From Metridium senile (lineage: Eukaryota; Cnidaria; Anthozoa; Actiniaria; Metridiidae): a stretch of DNA of 64,000 nt. Positions 12,974 to 24,591 of the stretch are shown here, piece after piece. Position 1 is the first letter of the stretch; every line of letters starts with the position of its first letter. Made by a program: the position numbers and the translations under genes. The stretch covers positions 14,331,632 to 14,395,631 of the forward strand of contig OX459109.1 in NCBI GenBank assembly GCA_949775045.1. The letters run 5' to 3'. The notes beneath the pieces are model-generated. The model was not told the origin of the DNA and did no database searches. It saw only the letters and a program-made list of their open reading frames with translations.

Positions 12974-13243
12974 ATGAATGACCTACCGCTTACTGATCGC
13001 CTTTGGCGATTACTACTGACCTTTTTTAAAAATAGAAAAATGGAAAACAAAGCTGAAATCATTCATATGCAAGCACTAAAAAGGTGGCTAGAAGCTGCTA
13101 GAGAATTAGAAAATGTATCACATGTTTTTTATATCATAGTGTCAACTCTTATGATTTTTTTATACTGTATATATGCATTAGAGAATTTTATATATTTCGA
13201 AGATTATTGTAATATTTGTGATAAAGTATATCAATTGTGGTAA
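12974..13243 (+). CDS. Hypothetical small ORF, 89 aa, doubtful
   Basis: An ATG-initiated open frame of 89 residues beginning MNDLPLTDRLWRLLL, with a basic middle (KNRKMENKAE) and a hydrophobic stretch VFYIIVSTLMIFLYCIYAL near residues 52-70 that could span a membrane. An acceptor-like TTTCGCCGCAG precedes the region at about 12950. I recognise no family. It may be chance in AT-rich sequence; its length alone is not significant. Confidence 0.15.
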   Translation: MNDLPLTDRLWRLLLTFFKNRKMENKAEIIHMQALKRWLEAARELENVSHVFYIIVSTLMIFLYCIYALENFIYFEDYCNICDKVYQLW

Positions 13244-15680
13244 ATTAGGTAAGAAGATCCCTATGCGGACGTAGTGTATTGTTTTGTTTATTTCCGCCTT
13301 TACTAATGCATGCATGATCGATGATGCATGATATACGACCACCATTCAGTTATCACTTCTACTGAAGTATAAATAGTTAATTATAATAATTATACTGTGA
13401 ATATTGGAAGTGTGGAAGAAAGCACGTTTATGATAACGGAAGTTTCGTGACTATTTTACTGGGTTCAGATGGTAGTGTGATTGCAGTAGCATTTCCGTGT
13501 TTGTATGATATACGACCATTTATGTCCAAGTGGTCATAACTCCCGGGGGGACTTTCTTTGTTGTCCAAGTGGTGGGGGTGATCGGCAGGGACGATTTTCG
13601 AAATGTATACGCATCATGATCATTTAAAGAACTGTTCCAGCCGTGTTGATTTTAACTATAAGGTACGACTGTGCGCGTTCTTGGCAGGTAAGCTTGTTTT
13701 TAGTAATATTAAAGACAAGTAAAAATGGCCCTTACAGGTTCGTGGCATGCATGTTACGTAGAATTGTCTTTTCAGCAAGCACCCTAAAAGGTACGCACAG
13801 GAAACATTTTCAACTTTAAAAAGAAGAGCCAATCACCTCTACCACTTTAAAAGGGAGTTCCCCCAGGTTTAACTGTGGCCCCAATAGACGTACCATCATG
13901 TCTTATATAAATCGCACAATTGTCGCCCCATTTCTATACTTCTAGACGCTGTTTTCTAAATTAAGGAGAGCCGATCACCTCTACGTACTTGTACAAATGG
14001 AGTCCCCCCAGGTTTAACTCACGGACCATCTTATCTTATATCGCACAATTATCGCCCTATTTCTATACTTCAAGACGCTGTTTTTCAGCTGCATAATGGT
14101 TCATTTATCTCTCTTTATTGAAATGGACTAGATGGTTAGGCATTTGTGTCAAAAGAACGCCATCACACTAAGTTATGTTCTGACATACGAACTAGACGGA
14201 AGTCGTTCCCTGTATATACATGATCATTATCATTGAGTTATAGCGTCTGTTTCGATGCAGATTCATTGTGCTTCACAGTGGTCATTAAAGATAAATGTCC
14301 AACCCTTTTATGATGAGTGGAGAGCTGATATTGATATGTTTTCTGTTTATATTTCATATCGCTCGCTCCTCAGTTTTTCTCGTTTTTGCATTGCTACCTT
14401 TCCGTCTTCCTTTTGTTGCCTTCATCCTTTCTTGATAGCTGATAGTGAAATTGATATTAATATTATTTTCTGTTTGTATTTCATATGTTTTATTTCTTCT
14501 TCTCCGCTGTTTTCTCGTGTTTTTGCTTACTTTTTCTTCCTTTTGTTGCCTTCATCCTTTCTTGATAGTGGATATTAGTGATATTGATATATTTTTCTGT
14601 TTTTATTTTATTGTTTCCTTTTTCTCATTATTGCATTGCTTACTTTTTTCCTTTTGTTGCCTTCGTCCTTTCTCTTTCCTTCTTGTATATATATTTTTTA
14701 GTTTTAAATCGTTGAATATTGTTTCGCTCTCGTTCTTTTCTTTTCCCTCTCGATCGATAATTTTGCCGCTAATTTCTCCTACTACAGATTTTATTACCGG
14801 ATCTTATATCAACTTTTCTTACGGTTATATATCTTCACATCAAATCTTCCCATTAGAATTAGAATTATTCATCGTTCTTGGTCAGTGTTTGTTCCTAATT
14901 CATTCCTTTTTCTTCTTAGTTAAAGCATTTGTTTTTTTTCTTCTTCTCATATCCTACCACTCAATGAAATTATAGCTTATTGTTGTTTTCAAATTCGTTC
15001 CGTTTTAGTTTGTCTTTTCATTTATTTTTACAATCGAGCCATGGATAATAAAAACACTTTTTATTACCCATGGTCGAACAGTTGAAAAAGCGAAATACGC
15101 GCGCAAGCAGTGGTATCAGTTCTTCTACAACTAGCAAAATAATATTTTAAAATTGAAACACTTAATTAATATCTCAATCATTATTGATTAATTAATATTC
15201 TCTTGAATTTAATTCTTATTATTTCAGTTTTTCTTTCTTTAGTCCTCTGCATATAAATTTTTCCATTTTTTGTTATATCCACGATTCTCAGCTGTGTATG
15301 AAAGTATAATATGTAGATCGATTCATTGTTGGTTTTAACTTGTTTTATTTGTTACGTTAGATTCTACGGCATTACCGTACAAGTGTGAATGCATATTTTC
15401 ATATATTCTCTGTGCAATATTTCTTTTCTATCTACTCTGTAATTTACTCCTTTTTCCATGCAGTTAAAAGTCAAAACTGATTGAAACCACTTGAACAACA
15501 AACAACATGTGACTACTGTAAGGTGTATTTTGAAACCTGTGGCTACTGTGGTCGAGAAACCTTCAGCAGAAAATACTTCAACATACAGCAACGAATATAT
15601 ACCGATGCTTGTTGTTGTGAGATTATCTTAAAATATGCACTTAGAAGAAATGATCCACTATACACGATATAAATCCTATA

Positions 15681-16119
15681 CACCTATGTCAAAAAACGTT
15701 GTCAGAAGGAGATCTGCAATCTGCAATTGAGACCGAAATTAATTGGCCGGCCCTGTTTTTTTTTTTTTTTTTTGCGCTTAGCACCTTCAGATTTATATTT
15801 ACCATCGCCATATCCGAATTGAAGCCAGAAAGTGCACGCAAACGAATTTTTAATGAGAAAAAACTGCCGTACCAACAGATAATGGTCCTAACACCTTATT
15901 AACTCTTTAGTTATTGGTTAGGATCAATACCTAAAACTATACCTTTTCAAATTTATATATTATTATAAAAACGTTGTAAATATTTCATGCAAGGTAAAAA
16001 TAAACTATATTGTATTGTATTGTATTGTATTGTATTGTATTGTATTGTACCCCAGGATTCATTTTGGTCTCAGATTGCAGATTCAGATCTCTTTCCGACA
16101 ACTTTTTTTGAAATAGGTG
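15681..16119. mobile_element. MITE with about 60-bp inverted ends, TA target duplication
   Basis: The left end CACCTATGTCAAAAAACGTT... pairs with the right end ...CTTTTTTTGAAATAGGTG; both ends also carry AGATCT and CTGCAATCTG words and are flanked by TA (15679-15680, 16120-16121). The interior has a poly(T) tract (15757-15772) and a (TATTG)n run (about 16010-16047). The termini resemble those of the element at 58382-58665, so the two are probably one family. Confidence 0.7.
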
Positions 16120-16594
16120 TATCAGCTTTTTCAAAGGACGACTGCATACTAAATAGCGCAATGCAAGACCGAAAAGCGTTCTGGGGCATGTAATGTTGTT
16201 TAAAGTAAAATAAATAATAATTAGTTATTTTATTCTTATTTTATTCTTAGTGCATTCCATTCAAAACAATAAACGAGCTAGTTATGCATGGGGAGTAAAT
16301 GTCACTGTATATCAACTCTTTTTTCAAATGGAAGGAAAGAAAGAATAAATTTATTGGAAAGTGTAAGGCTAGAAAACTACACGTTGAAAGAACCTGGAAT
16401 ATATAAGAGAAATGTGAGAAATATTTAGTAGAAACCCCATGCAAAGAAAAACTGTCTTTTTTGATTACTTGCACTAAATAAATGTGTCTGCATTTTTGGG
16501 TAAACATTTCACTAATAATTTTAATAAAACCTCTATGATATCCGCTTTGTGCGGTCGAGGATCAGCAAAGCACTCTGGGATATCCCATAGCAAC

Positions 16595-16616
16595 ATGGCG
16601 GACGCTATATACGAAG
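16595..16616 (+). other. Possible first exon/promoter of the 19030 gene
   Basis: CAACATGGCGGACG fits the YY1-type motif often found at animal start sites, and ACGAAG/GTACGG gives a possible donor at 16617. Upstream is a palindromic TGGGATATCCCA. Joining this exon directly to the exon near 18993 would hit a stop at once, so if real it is a 5' UTR exon with a tiny upstream ORF or needs another exon between. Confidence 0.25.
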
Positions 16617-17004
16617 GTACGGCTGGTGTTAATGGCAAGACTTAAGAAGGCTAAAAATACTTAAAAAACCCATTAACAACCAAAAAAAATACAAAGAAAT
16701 GCTTAACTGAAGTATAATCTCTTTGTTTACGGTTAGTAGGAAAAAATACTTGAATTTTTCAAACCTAAAATACACTTCATAATACAGTGACGTAAATGTC
16801 ACTGTCAAAACGCTATTTTGGTTTAAAACAATTTCTCGAAGTGTTAGTTAGCATAATAGAAAACACCATGATTGTTCTCTGACTTGGCATGCTCTTTGTA
16901 GTCTATTGTTCAAAGATTATACACCCAGCAGGCAATGAATAATTCAACAATCAATCGTTGCATAGCAGAAGTTTGTTTTCTATTTGTCTAAGGCTTTCAA
17001 AAGC

Positions 17005-17063
17005 ATGAAGCGTGTAAGTCCTTCAATTTTCAACTCCATAAGAGTATATTCGCCACCAAAAGT
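17005..17063 (+). other. Possible upstream exon with short ORF
   Basis: An ATG at 17005 opens MKRVSPSIFNSIRVYSPPK and ends exactly at a strong donor AAA/GTAAGT at about 17062. Spliced to the acceptor at about 18992 (TTTGCAG/GTTGATG) the frame adds nine residues and then stops before the ATG at 19030. It would therefore be an upstream ORF or part of an alternative transcript. Confidence 0.25.
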
Positions 17064-17816
17064 AAGTCAATCGTGTTGTTATATTGTTAGGTTAGTCTAA
17101 GCACTCTTAGGCGTCATAAAAAGTTAATATTTTATATTATAAAATGTGAATGTTATTACTACTGAACAACGATGTTTTATAACGCGTGCAATACCGGCTT
17201 TAATGCATTGCCGTATGACGACAGTTCTTATTCGATTATTTAGATTCCTTTAAGAGCTGAAGTCTTCTTGATACCATAAATATAACATATATTTAGCAGT
17301 ATTGCTTTTAAAATAATTCTTTTGCAAGTAATTTGACAACATACAATACTGAAATGTACGGTGTCGCCAGAGGTTAACACAGAGAAACTCGTTATTATAT
17401 ATACTTATTTAAAAATGCCTTTACAAGCAGTATTGCCCCCTTTAATTTATCAAATATTAATACCACATTTTGATACAGTATATATACAATGCGGTGTTTG
17501 AAAGCATTCTTTCAGCTGTAGAACTATTGACTGATTTCAATTACATTTTGTAAAATTATTAAATGTAATACGTCTGATTACTGTTGGTTACATGCTAAGT
17601 ACCCCCCACGGTTGGCTGCACGAAAGTGTATAGTCTTAGGGGTGGACCATCAGTTGATATTTGAAGGTGGGATAAATCTCCCTAAAAATATTGAGCAATA
17701 TCTTGATCTAAAAAAATATTGAAAACAAATATTGAATAAGCTTATAAATACATGTTGTGCAACACGTTGGGGTGGAAAAAATATTGAGCAAACTTAGAAA
17801 TTATATGCCTATCGCT

Positions 17817-17951
17817 GGGGCCGGTTCATGTACGAAGGGTGAATAGCACTATCCACCAGATAAATCCTTACCCAGTGGATAAAATATATAAAAAACCTAT
17901 GCAGTGGATAAGCGGCAGATAACTTTATCCTCCCTTCGTACAACTGGCCCC
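17817..17951. mobile_element. Small palindromic MITE, GGGGCC ends
   Basis: The left end GGGGCCGGTTCATGTACGAA and the reverse complement of the right end (GGGGCCAGTTGTACGAAGGG) match. The arms continue through GGATAA-type words over about 45 bp. Length 135 bp. No target duplication recognised. Confidence 0.7.
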
Positions 17952-18069
17952 TGATCAAGTGTTCCATCCCTTATCCAATGAATTAACCCTAGCCTTTTTC
18001 GAAGTCGGCAGCTTTGCTTTTAATTTTTGAAAAAAAAAGAACATGAACAATAACAAAAAAATGTACATA

Positions 18070-18230
18070 AATTACTCCGACGAAGGGCTAAAGCTAGAAA
18101 CGTCAGTAAAGTTAAGTCAACATTTTTTACGGTGTTACAAATTTCATTCTATTACCAAACACTGATGCAGCCTATACTAGTTTACTTGCTAGTTTCCATT
18201 AATAAATGAGTGAGATGAGTGACAATTGAT
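18070..18230 (+). repeat. Dispersed CGAAACGTCAG-type repeat
   Basis: Contains CGACGAAGGGCTAAAGCT, AAACGTCAGTAAAGTTAAG, TTTTTTACGGTGTTACAAAT and CTAGTTTCCATTAATAAATG in this order. The same ordered blocks recur at 22980-23235, 23370-23580, 27740-27885, 45430-45555 and 61435-61580 in both orientations. Confidence 0.75.
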
Positions 18231-18604
18231 AAATAAGAGAAGTTGACTTGTGCCAAGTCTAAATTAAACCTAGAAATATTAAATCCTTTGAGGGTTATAT
18301 CTATATATATATATATATTAAATTCTTATTCAGGGATTAAAAGAAGATGATGTTTTGACATGACTGTATATTGTGATGAAGTTATAAATACTGTAGGAAT
18401 TCATAAAGCAGTTAAAACTTTCTGTCATTTACACACTCTTTGACATAAGTATATTCTATTAACATCTACAAAGAGAGACAAATGATAATGCAATCAATAT
18501 ATTGTTGTTAATATTGTGATTAGGTTATAAATACTGTAGGAATTCGTAATGTAGTAAAACGATTTTTGTCATTCACACTCACTGACATTATAAAGTATAT
18601 TCTA

Positions 18605-18771
18605 CAGTGGTACCTCTATTAAGCTGTCACCCTTGGGACTTTCCAAAGTGGCTGCTTAATAGGTTGGCTGCTGAATAGAATAGGTTTAGGAATAGATTAG
18701 GGACTTTTTATTGTGGCCGCCTAATAGAGAGTGACCACTTAATGGGTGACCGCTTAATAGAGGTACCACTG
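18605..18771. mobile_element. Near-perfect palindromic MITE, TA duplication
   Basis: Starts CAGTGGTACCTCTATTAAGC and ends in its reverse complement (...GCTTAATAGAGGTACCACTG), flanked by TA (18603-18604, 18772-18773). The inverted repeats are about 28 bp with one mismatch; the interior repeats related CTTAATAG words. Ends CAGTGGTACC with TA duplication suggest a Tc1/mariner-pogo-type MITE (inference). Confidence 0.85.
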
Positions 18772-19029
18772 TATTTACATGTTATCTACAAAGAGTGACA
18801 AATGACAATTCAATCAAATTGAATATAATACTCAATCAAATATTGTTGTTTGTATTGTGATTAGGTTATAAATTTTGTAGGAATTCATAAAGTAGTAAAA
18901 AAAATCATGAACACTCATTGACATCAATACTATTTATACATCTACAATGTCAGTGCCAAATGATAATTCAATCCATATATTGTTGTTTGCAGGTTGATGT
19001 TGACATGAGTATCAATATTTGAACCAACT

Positions 19030-22000
19030 ATGAGGCACATAGATAAGATTATTATCAAGCCAATATCAGAGTCAAGAGCAGCAAGTAGTTGTGGCAGTGA
19101 TATCGATAGACAAGAGCTTATCAATAACTATGGCAATGAAAAATATCTCAGTAAATGGAGTATTGAAGGGCAAGATAATGGCCCTACTTCAACTTCTGGT
19201 ATCGAGACTACTACAGAACAAAAACCAGGGTATGTGTATATATACTTGTTAAAAAAAGACATGGGGGATTGCAGTGTTGCGGTGTTGATGAATATTTCTT
19301 GCGGTGTTGCGGTGAAAAAATTCTCAAAGTGTGGTGTTTGCTCTTCCAAAGCTGCGGTGTGCGGTGAATTTCAAAGCTGTAGTGTTTGGTGAGAGATATT
19401 GTGACAAGGTTTTGTCAACAATTTTTTTGTGGTGTTGAGGGCTCCCCCCCCCCTTCATCCCCCCCCTCAATAAAGGTAGTCACCTAAAAGCTATGAAGCT
19501 GAGACTGGCAAGGGTTATGGGTAGATAATTTGTTTTGTTTTGACATAATTTAGTACTATTTGGTAGATTTGAAATATTTTATATTGCACATTTTTATGGC
19601 TGCTGCCCTACATTTATGAAGGCTTAGCAAGTATACCCGGGTATACTATTGTTAAAAGTGTTTTGAATAGGTGTAGATGATGAAATTTTTAGTTTTCACA
19701 TTAATTTGAAGAAATCAAATAAGATGAATTAGCAATTTTGGAATAACTTTCAAAAGCCAAGGCATGTAGATAGTGTATTTTGTATAGCTACTAAAGCTTT
19801 ACTGTGCTGGTTATTATATATTTTTTTATATGCATATAAAAAAAATGTTTTCTTGTCACAATGTTTTTTGCAATAAGGTAGACTTAATTCAGACTAGCTA
19901 TTCTACATATTACAATTTTGCACATTAACACAATAAGAGACAGGGAGTGTTCCGAAGTCTATATTATCTATTTAAGACTAATTATTGCTCAATGTATTCA
20001 CAGGGAAAGTCAAGCTATTGACCAAAGTCAAACCCTCCAACCAAATGATGACGATAATGGATCGCTAGTGTCTTATAACAGTGTACGCGATGGCTCACCT
20101 TCTAAGAATAAAGGAAAGTTACCTTATCAAGTAAAACAACCAAGCCAAGATATCACTGTAAGAAACAGTCTTTAGTCTTATCCATGTGAACATATGAATC
20201 ACTTGAACATACTGTCATTTGTCATCATTATCATTGTCATCACCATCATTAGTGTCATTTTTGTCAATGCCATTTAATTTTCAGGTATAGGAATGTGTGA
20301 TTGTTGAAAGGTCAACACATGGGTTCAAACTTTTCAGTCTTAAATGTATTATTGTTATTATGATCATTGTTGTGGTAATCATCATCATAATCATTATCAT
20401 AATCATCTTCATCGTTGTAAACAGTTGTCATAATATATTTTCATCACCATCACTTTCATCATCATCATATATCGTTATTGTTATTGCCATGTCAATATTA
20501 TGTTATTCATCTTTATCATAATATTTCTCATCTTCGCCACAACCACCATCATTATTATCATCATCATTATTATTATAATCACCATCATTATTATCATCAT
20601 CAGTGTTATTATTTTTCCCATCATCATCATCATCATCACAATCATCATTATTATTTCATCATTGCTAATTATTATAATAATCATCATCATCATTATAATC
20701 ACCATCATCGTCATTATTATCATCATCAGTGTTATTATTATCATCATCATCATCATCACAATCATCATTATTATTTCATCATTGCCAATTATTATAATCA
20801 TCATCATCATTATCACCATTATTATAATCACCATCATCATCATTATTATCATCATCAGTGTTATTATTATCATCATCATCATCATCACCACCATCATCAT
20901 CATTATTATCACCATTATTATTATCATCATGTTTTATTATCATCATCATCATCATCATCATTGTGGTTCAATCTCTATTAATGCCATTATTCATAAAACT
21001 CTTTTTGTGTTTTCCAGTTATGGCAGGGCTACAGTGGCAATATCTACTTTGACTCGGTCAGATGTCGTGCATTAAGAATCCTCAGCTCAAAACCAAACAA
21101 GAAAACCCCCAAAGAAAAAGCAACTGGTGTACGTTTAACGAAATCATGCAGCCCACCAATCGAATTCCGTGCATTAAGTGGTAAACACTTAGCATCAATC
21201 AGCACCAGCTCATTCCAAAGCCTTGGCAGTTTAAGAATCAGCTCAAGAGAAGAGAAAAAGAAACACACACCACCACTACGAACGCAATCTCAATACTCTA
21301 AACTACGAAAAGGATTTGTTGAAAAGATGGAAAATAGGAGGGACATCCAACGAAGTAACTCTACTCCAGAGTCGTTGGTTATTGCTGGCGGGCAGTTAAA
21401 TGGGAAGAGTGACCCTATTGATAGTGTTTATAGACTGAATACTAAGATGAGGTTATCGTCCAAAAGTAGAGAAGGGTTAAATAATTATGACATCAATCAA
21501 AATTTCCCATCGCTTATCGCAAGACGCAGTGATGAGAACAACGAGGATGTTAACAGTAATGTTGATAATAACGAGCTAACTAGACTACCGAGGGTGGACC
21601 AGACTATTAACAAGAGCACCAAACAAGAACCTAAACCTGTTTTTATTATCCCCTTCGCAGCACTGGATGATCCGGTTGAACCTGATCCAAAACCGGAAAA
21701 ACTAGAAAAACAAGAACAAAGTTATTCAACAAAAAGTGAAAAACAGGTTAAAAAGTCTAATGATGTCCTTAATGTACAAAAACCTGTCAAACCAGAAAAA
21801 CTAGCCAAACCTGAAAAGCCTGATAAACCGGTTAAGAATAGTAAGTCTGCACCGGTTGTAAAACAAAGTGAAACACCGAACAATTCTGTTTCACATCCAC
21901 TATCAGCACACATCGTGAACATCACAGGGGTAGCTAACAACACGAGAGTTTCACCACGATATGACTTTCAAGTACGCCGGGAGATCAGCAACTCTTCTTT

Positions 22001-22397
22001 GAGTAACTACTTGCAAGCCGTGCCTCAATGCCCAAAGACTATTAATATACCAAAAGAACATCAAAAAGTCATGCCTAGACTAAGTTATACCCAGCGGAGT
22101 AAAGAATATAAAGACGTTGATATTGACAGTAACGATACCTATAATGACCCTCCAAGTAGTTTACAAAGAACTTCAGCCTTGTATGGCGGTTATTTGCCGT
22201 CCACGCGAGCTACAAATGAGCCGAACTTTTACGCAGAGTTACGCAGTGAATCTGTGAGCGAGAGTAGCTCCGTGACGTCACCACAACGTCACGTGACTAA
22301 GTCTATTCTTAAGAAGGTAGAAACGAAGGGCAGTGAAAAGGAACGAAATGAGAATAAGAAATGTCATCTACCAGTTATTGGTTGGAATGTATCGTGA
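19030..22397 (+). CDS. Unrecognised 577-aa low-complexity protein, three coding exons
   Basis: Coding exons 19030-19229, 20004-20157 and 21018-22397. The first junction splits a glycine codon (2+1 nt) and the second is phase 0; donors are GTATGT and GTAAGA, acceptors ATTCACAG and TTTTCCAG. The ATG at 19030 is chosen because an in-frame TGA lies at 19006-19008; the exon itself seems to start at an acceptor near 18992, so a non-coding leader exon lies upstream. The protein is hydrophilic, rich in Ser, Lys, Asn and Pro, without signal peptide or membrane segment. The start of exon 3 (LWQGYSGNIYFDSVRCRALR, about residues 119-138) is the most ordered-looking part. Near residues 340-395 is a Lys-Pro repeat (KPVKPEKLAKPEKPDKPVK). 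The C-terminus is PVIGWNVS. I recognise no family; a nuclear or scaffold role would be a guess. Confidence 0.75.
20340..20965 (+). repeat. ATC/ATT trinucleotide microsatellite in an intron
   Basis: About 600 bp of CATCATCAT/TATTATTAT lies in the intron 20158-21017 of the preceding gene, internally repeated with a period near 127 bp (the block CAATCATCATTATTATTTCA recurs). Long open frames rich in His, Ile or Met here are artefacts of the triplet repeat. Confidence 0.9.
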
Positions 22398-22979
22398 ACC
22401 AGAAACAGAGGGGTGAATTCTATAGGGGTACAGATCTTGCACCCCTATTGGCCACACCCTGTACCTTTCTTCTCAAAAACGTCCATTCCTTGCGGGTTAG
22501 TGTAAAAAGGCGAGAAGTTAATTCATCGTTAACTATAGAAGAAAAGGAGAAGTAACTCAGTCTAATAGGGGTGTAGATTTAACACCCCCGTTTGACCACA
22601 CCCTGCATTCACTGCGTCAAAGTAGAAGGAAACACAGTCCTTCAACCTACTTCTAGAAGATGATATGTTGTATAACAGACTGAAGAAGTGAAGATATCAT
22701 CACGATGATCAGTTACTAATATAATATAACTGAACCAGTAATTGTTGTATAAAGAAATAGATTTTTAAATGTACAGAATAATATAGTTGAGAGGTGAAGT
22801 AGTCGATGCCATGGGTACCAGAAGCCCGAAAAGGAATCATGGTAGGAAAGTAAGCACTTCGGATATTTTACTTCTACCTAGTTCCCATTATTCTCTACCT
22901 TTCCCGTCCCATTTATAGCGAATCTTGGGCTTTTCTCTCCATTCCTTCACGGACCTCTGTTACCCGTTATAAATAAATG

Positions 22980-23235
22980 AGTGCTAGGTAATATAATGAA
23001 ATTTTAACACCGTAAAAAATGTTGACTTAACTTTACTGACATTTCGAGTTTTTTTAAGTCCGACGAAGTGCTAAAGCTCAAAACGTCAGTTAAGTCAACA
23101 TTTTATTACGGTGTTACAAATTTCATTATAGTAACTATCGTTTATAGCAAACACCGACGCAGCCTATACTAGTTCACTCGCTAGTTTCCATTTATAAATG
23201 AGTGAGATGAGTGACAATTGATGAGTGACAATTTA
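22980..23235 (+). repeat. Dispersed CGAAACGTCAG-type repeat, hairpin form
   Basis: Two opposed arms (AATGAAATTTTAACACCGTA... and ...TACGGTGTTACAAATTTCAT) surround the CGACGAAGTGCTAAAGCTC core. The right side continues with ACACCGACGCAGCCTATACT and CTAGTTTCCATTTATAAATG. A more complete copy than that at 18070-18230. Confidence 0.75.
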
Positions 23236-23369
23236 GAATAACGTTTGAGGATTGATATAAAGACAGAGAGTTTATAAATAATGATAAGAAAACACTTTTT
23301 CCTTGTATCAAATGATTGATTAGATAATACAATAAAGATTCATCTTGTGCATCGTTGAAGTATCTTTTT

Positions 23370-23580
23370 GGTAGGTAATATAATGAAATTTTTAACGCCG
23401 TAAAATATGTTGACTTAACCTCACTGACGTTTCGAGCTTTAGCCTTTCGTCGGAGTAAGGGCTAAAGCTCGAAACGTCAGTAAAGTTGTGTCAACATTTT
23501 TAACAGTGTTACAAATTTCATTCTATTACCTATCGTTTATACCAAACACCGACGCAGCCTATACTAGTTACTCTCTAGCT
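23370..23580 (+). repeat. Dispersed CGAAACGTCAG-type repeat, hairpin form
   Basis: Same structure as the copy at 22980-23235: opposed TGAAATTTTTAACGCCGTAA and TTAACAGTGTTACAAATTTC arms around CGTTTCGAGCTTTAGCC / GGGCTAAAGCTCGAAACG. Flanking sequence 22400-22980 is 3' UTR-like and otherwise featureless. Confidence 0.75.
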
Positions 23581-23682
23581 TCTATATATATCTTTTTGGT
23601 GCTAAGTCGAAACATTTGAGACTCATTAACTTCGTTAGATCGTAGTAATGACTATTTTTCAACCTGCTTTCAATATACACTA

Positions 23683-23771
23683 GCCTGCGTAGCCTGGATG
23701 TCTGGGGGAAATGGGAAGGCATTCCTCCGCCCCTCTCCCCAATCCCCCAGGGCCAGCTATGCAGGCTAAGT
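23683..23771. repeat. Short inverted repeat (TAGCCTGCGTAGC type)
   Basis: The left end ACTAGCCTGCGTAGCCTGG pairs with the right end CCAGCTATGCAGGCTAAGT, with a CT-rich/GA-rich core. Probably a very small foldback element. Confidence 0.55.
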
Positions 23772-23948
23772 ATACACAATCGTAAAGAACCATTTCATCC
23801 ATATAACAATTAGATCAGATATAGATATGCTCCACTTTAAGAGTTCCACAACTCTATTTATTGATTGTGGAAATGTTTAGGAAAAATCGTGGTTATGTAG
23901 GGTAATTCTGATTTATTTCACGGATTTATTAATTCCTTCTCTCTATTA

Positions 23949-24085
23949 GATCAGTTTTCAAAAAGATCAGTTTTCCAAAAAGATCAGTTTTCCAAAAAGA
24001 TCAGTTTTCCAAAAAGATCAGTTTTCCAAAAAGATCAGTTTTCCAAAAAGATCAGTTTTCAAAAAAGATCAGTTTTCAAAAAAGC
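23949..24085 (+). repeat. 17-bp minisatellite, eight units
   Basis: GATCAGTTTTCCAAAAA repeated head to tail; single A/C changes in the first and last units. No gene seen from 22400 to 24580 besides repeats. Confidence 0.95.
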
Positions 24086-24591
24086 GTATCTCATTGTTCT
24101 ATTCAATCTCTTTCACCCTCTAATCCCTCTATTCAATTTCTTTTGTCATAAAACTGTTTAGTATAGCTAATAGCAAAACTAATAACTGAATCGGCTATTT
24201 GATCTACAATCTTATTTAACACTTGTATGACCTAACCAGAACACAATCTAGTGCATTATTTGTACATGATCAGTCCTGTATAAAAAACAACATGTGAGCA
24301 GTTTTGTGTGCATTATCCAATGGACCCCAACATGTTGTATAGCAGTTTCTATGACGACACAGCTAAACATTCATGATTTACATGTATATATATCTGTACA
24401 TGAATAAATTGATTAAGAGCGGCAATTATGTGTTGTTATGTTAATTACCTAGAAAAAAAAACATGTTTTAATTGCGATTGATTACTAGCTAGATACAATG
24501 TCGTGTGTCGAACGTGATCGAGTAATATGATCAATGGGAATGGCATTTGATATGTAACATTGTTCACAGTCGATGTTTAATAATGGTTATG

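Larger units (their letters stand above)
9970..16594. other. Gene-poor region with remnants of repeats
   Basis: 9970-10420 should contain the leader exon and promoter of the minus-strand TNFAIP8-like gene. I see no recognisable coding exon beyond it. 13826-14095 holds a two-copy direct repeat of about 142 bp (GAGCC(A/G)ATCACCTCTAC ... CCCCAGGTTTAACT ... TTTCTATACTTC). 14330-14710 is a pyrimidine-rich tandem repeat built on CTTCCTTTTGTTGCCTTC; open frames there are low-complexity. 15041-15082 is a short perfect-looking palindrome around CCATGG. Confidence 0.45.

Noticed and set aside
14255..14975. Open frames of 107 and 176 codons rich in Phe, Leu and Ser
   Set aside because: Encoded by a pyrimidine-rich tandem repeat; composition explains the lack of stops.
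15105..15118. AAGCAGTGGTATCA, resembling a cDNA-library adaptor
   Set aside because: Only 14 bases agree and the flanks are ordinary genomic sequence; chance is enough.
20478..21075. His-, Ile- or Met-rich open frames
   Set aside because: Produced by the CAT/ATT triplet microsatellite inside an intron.
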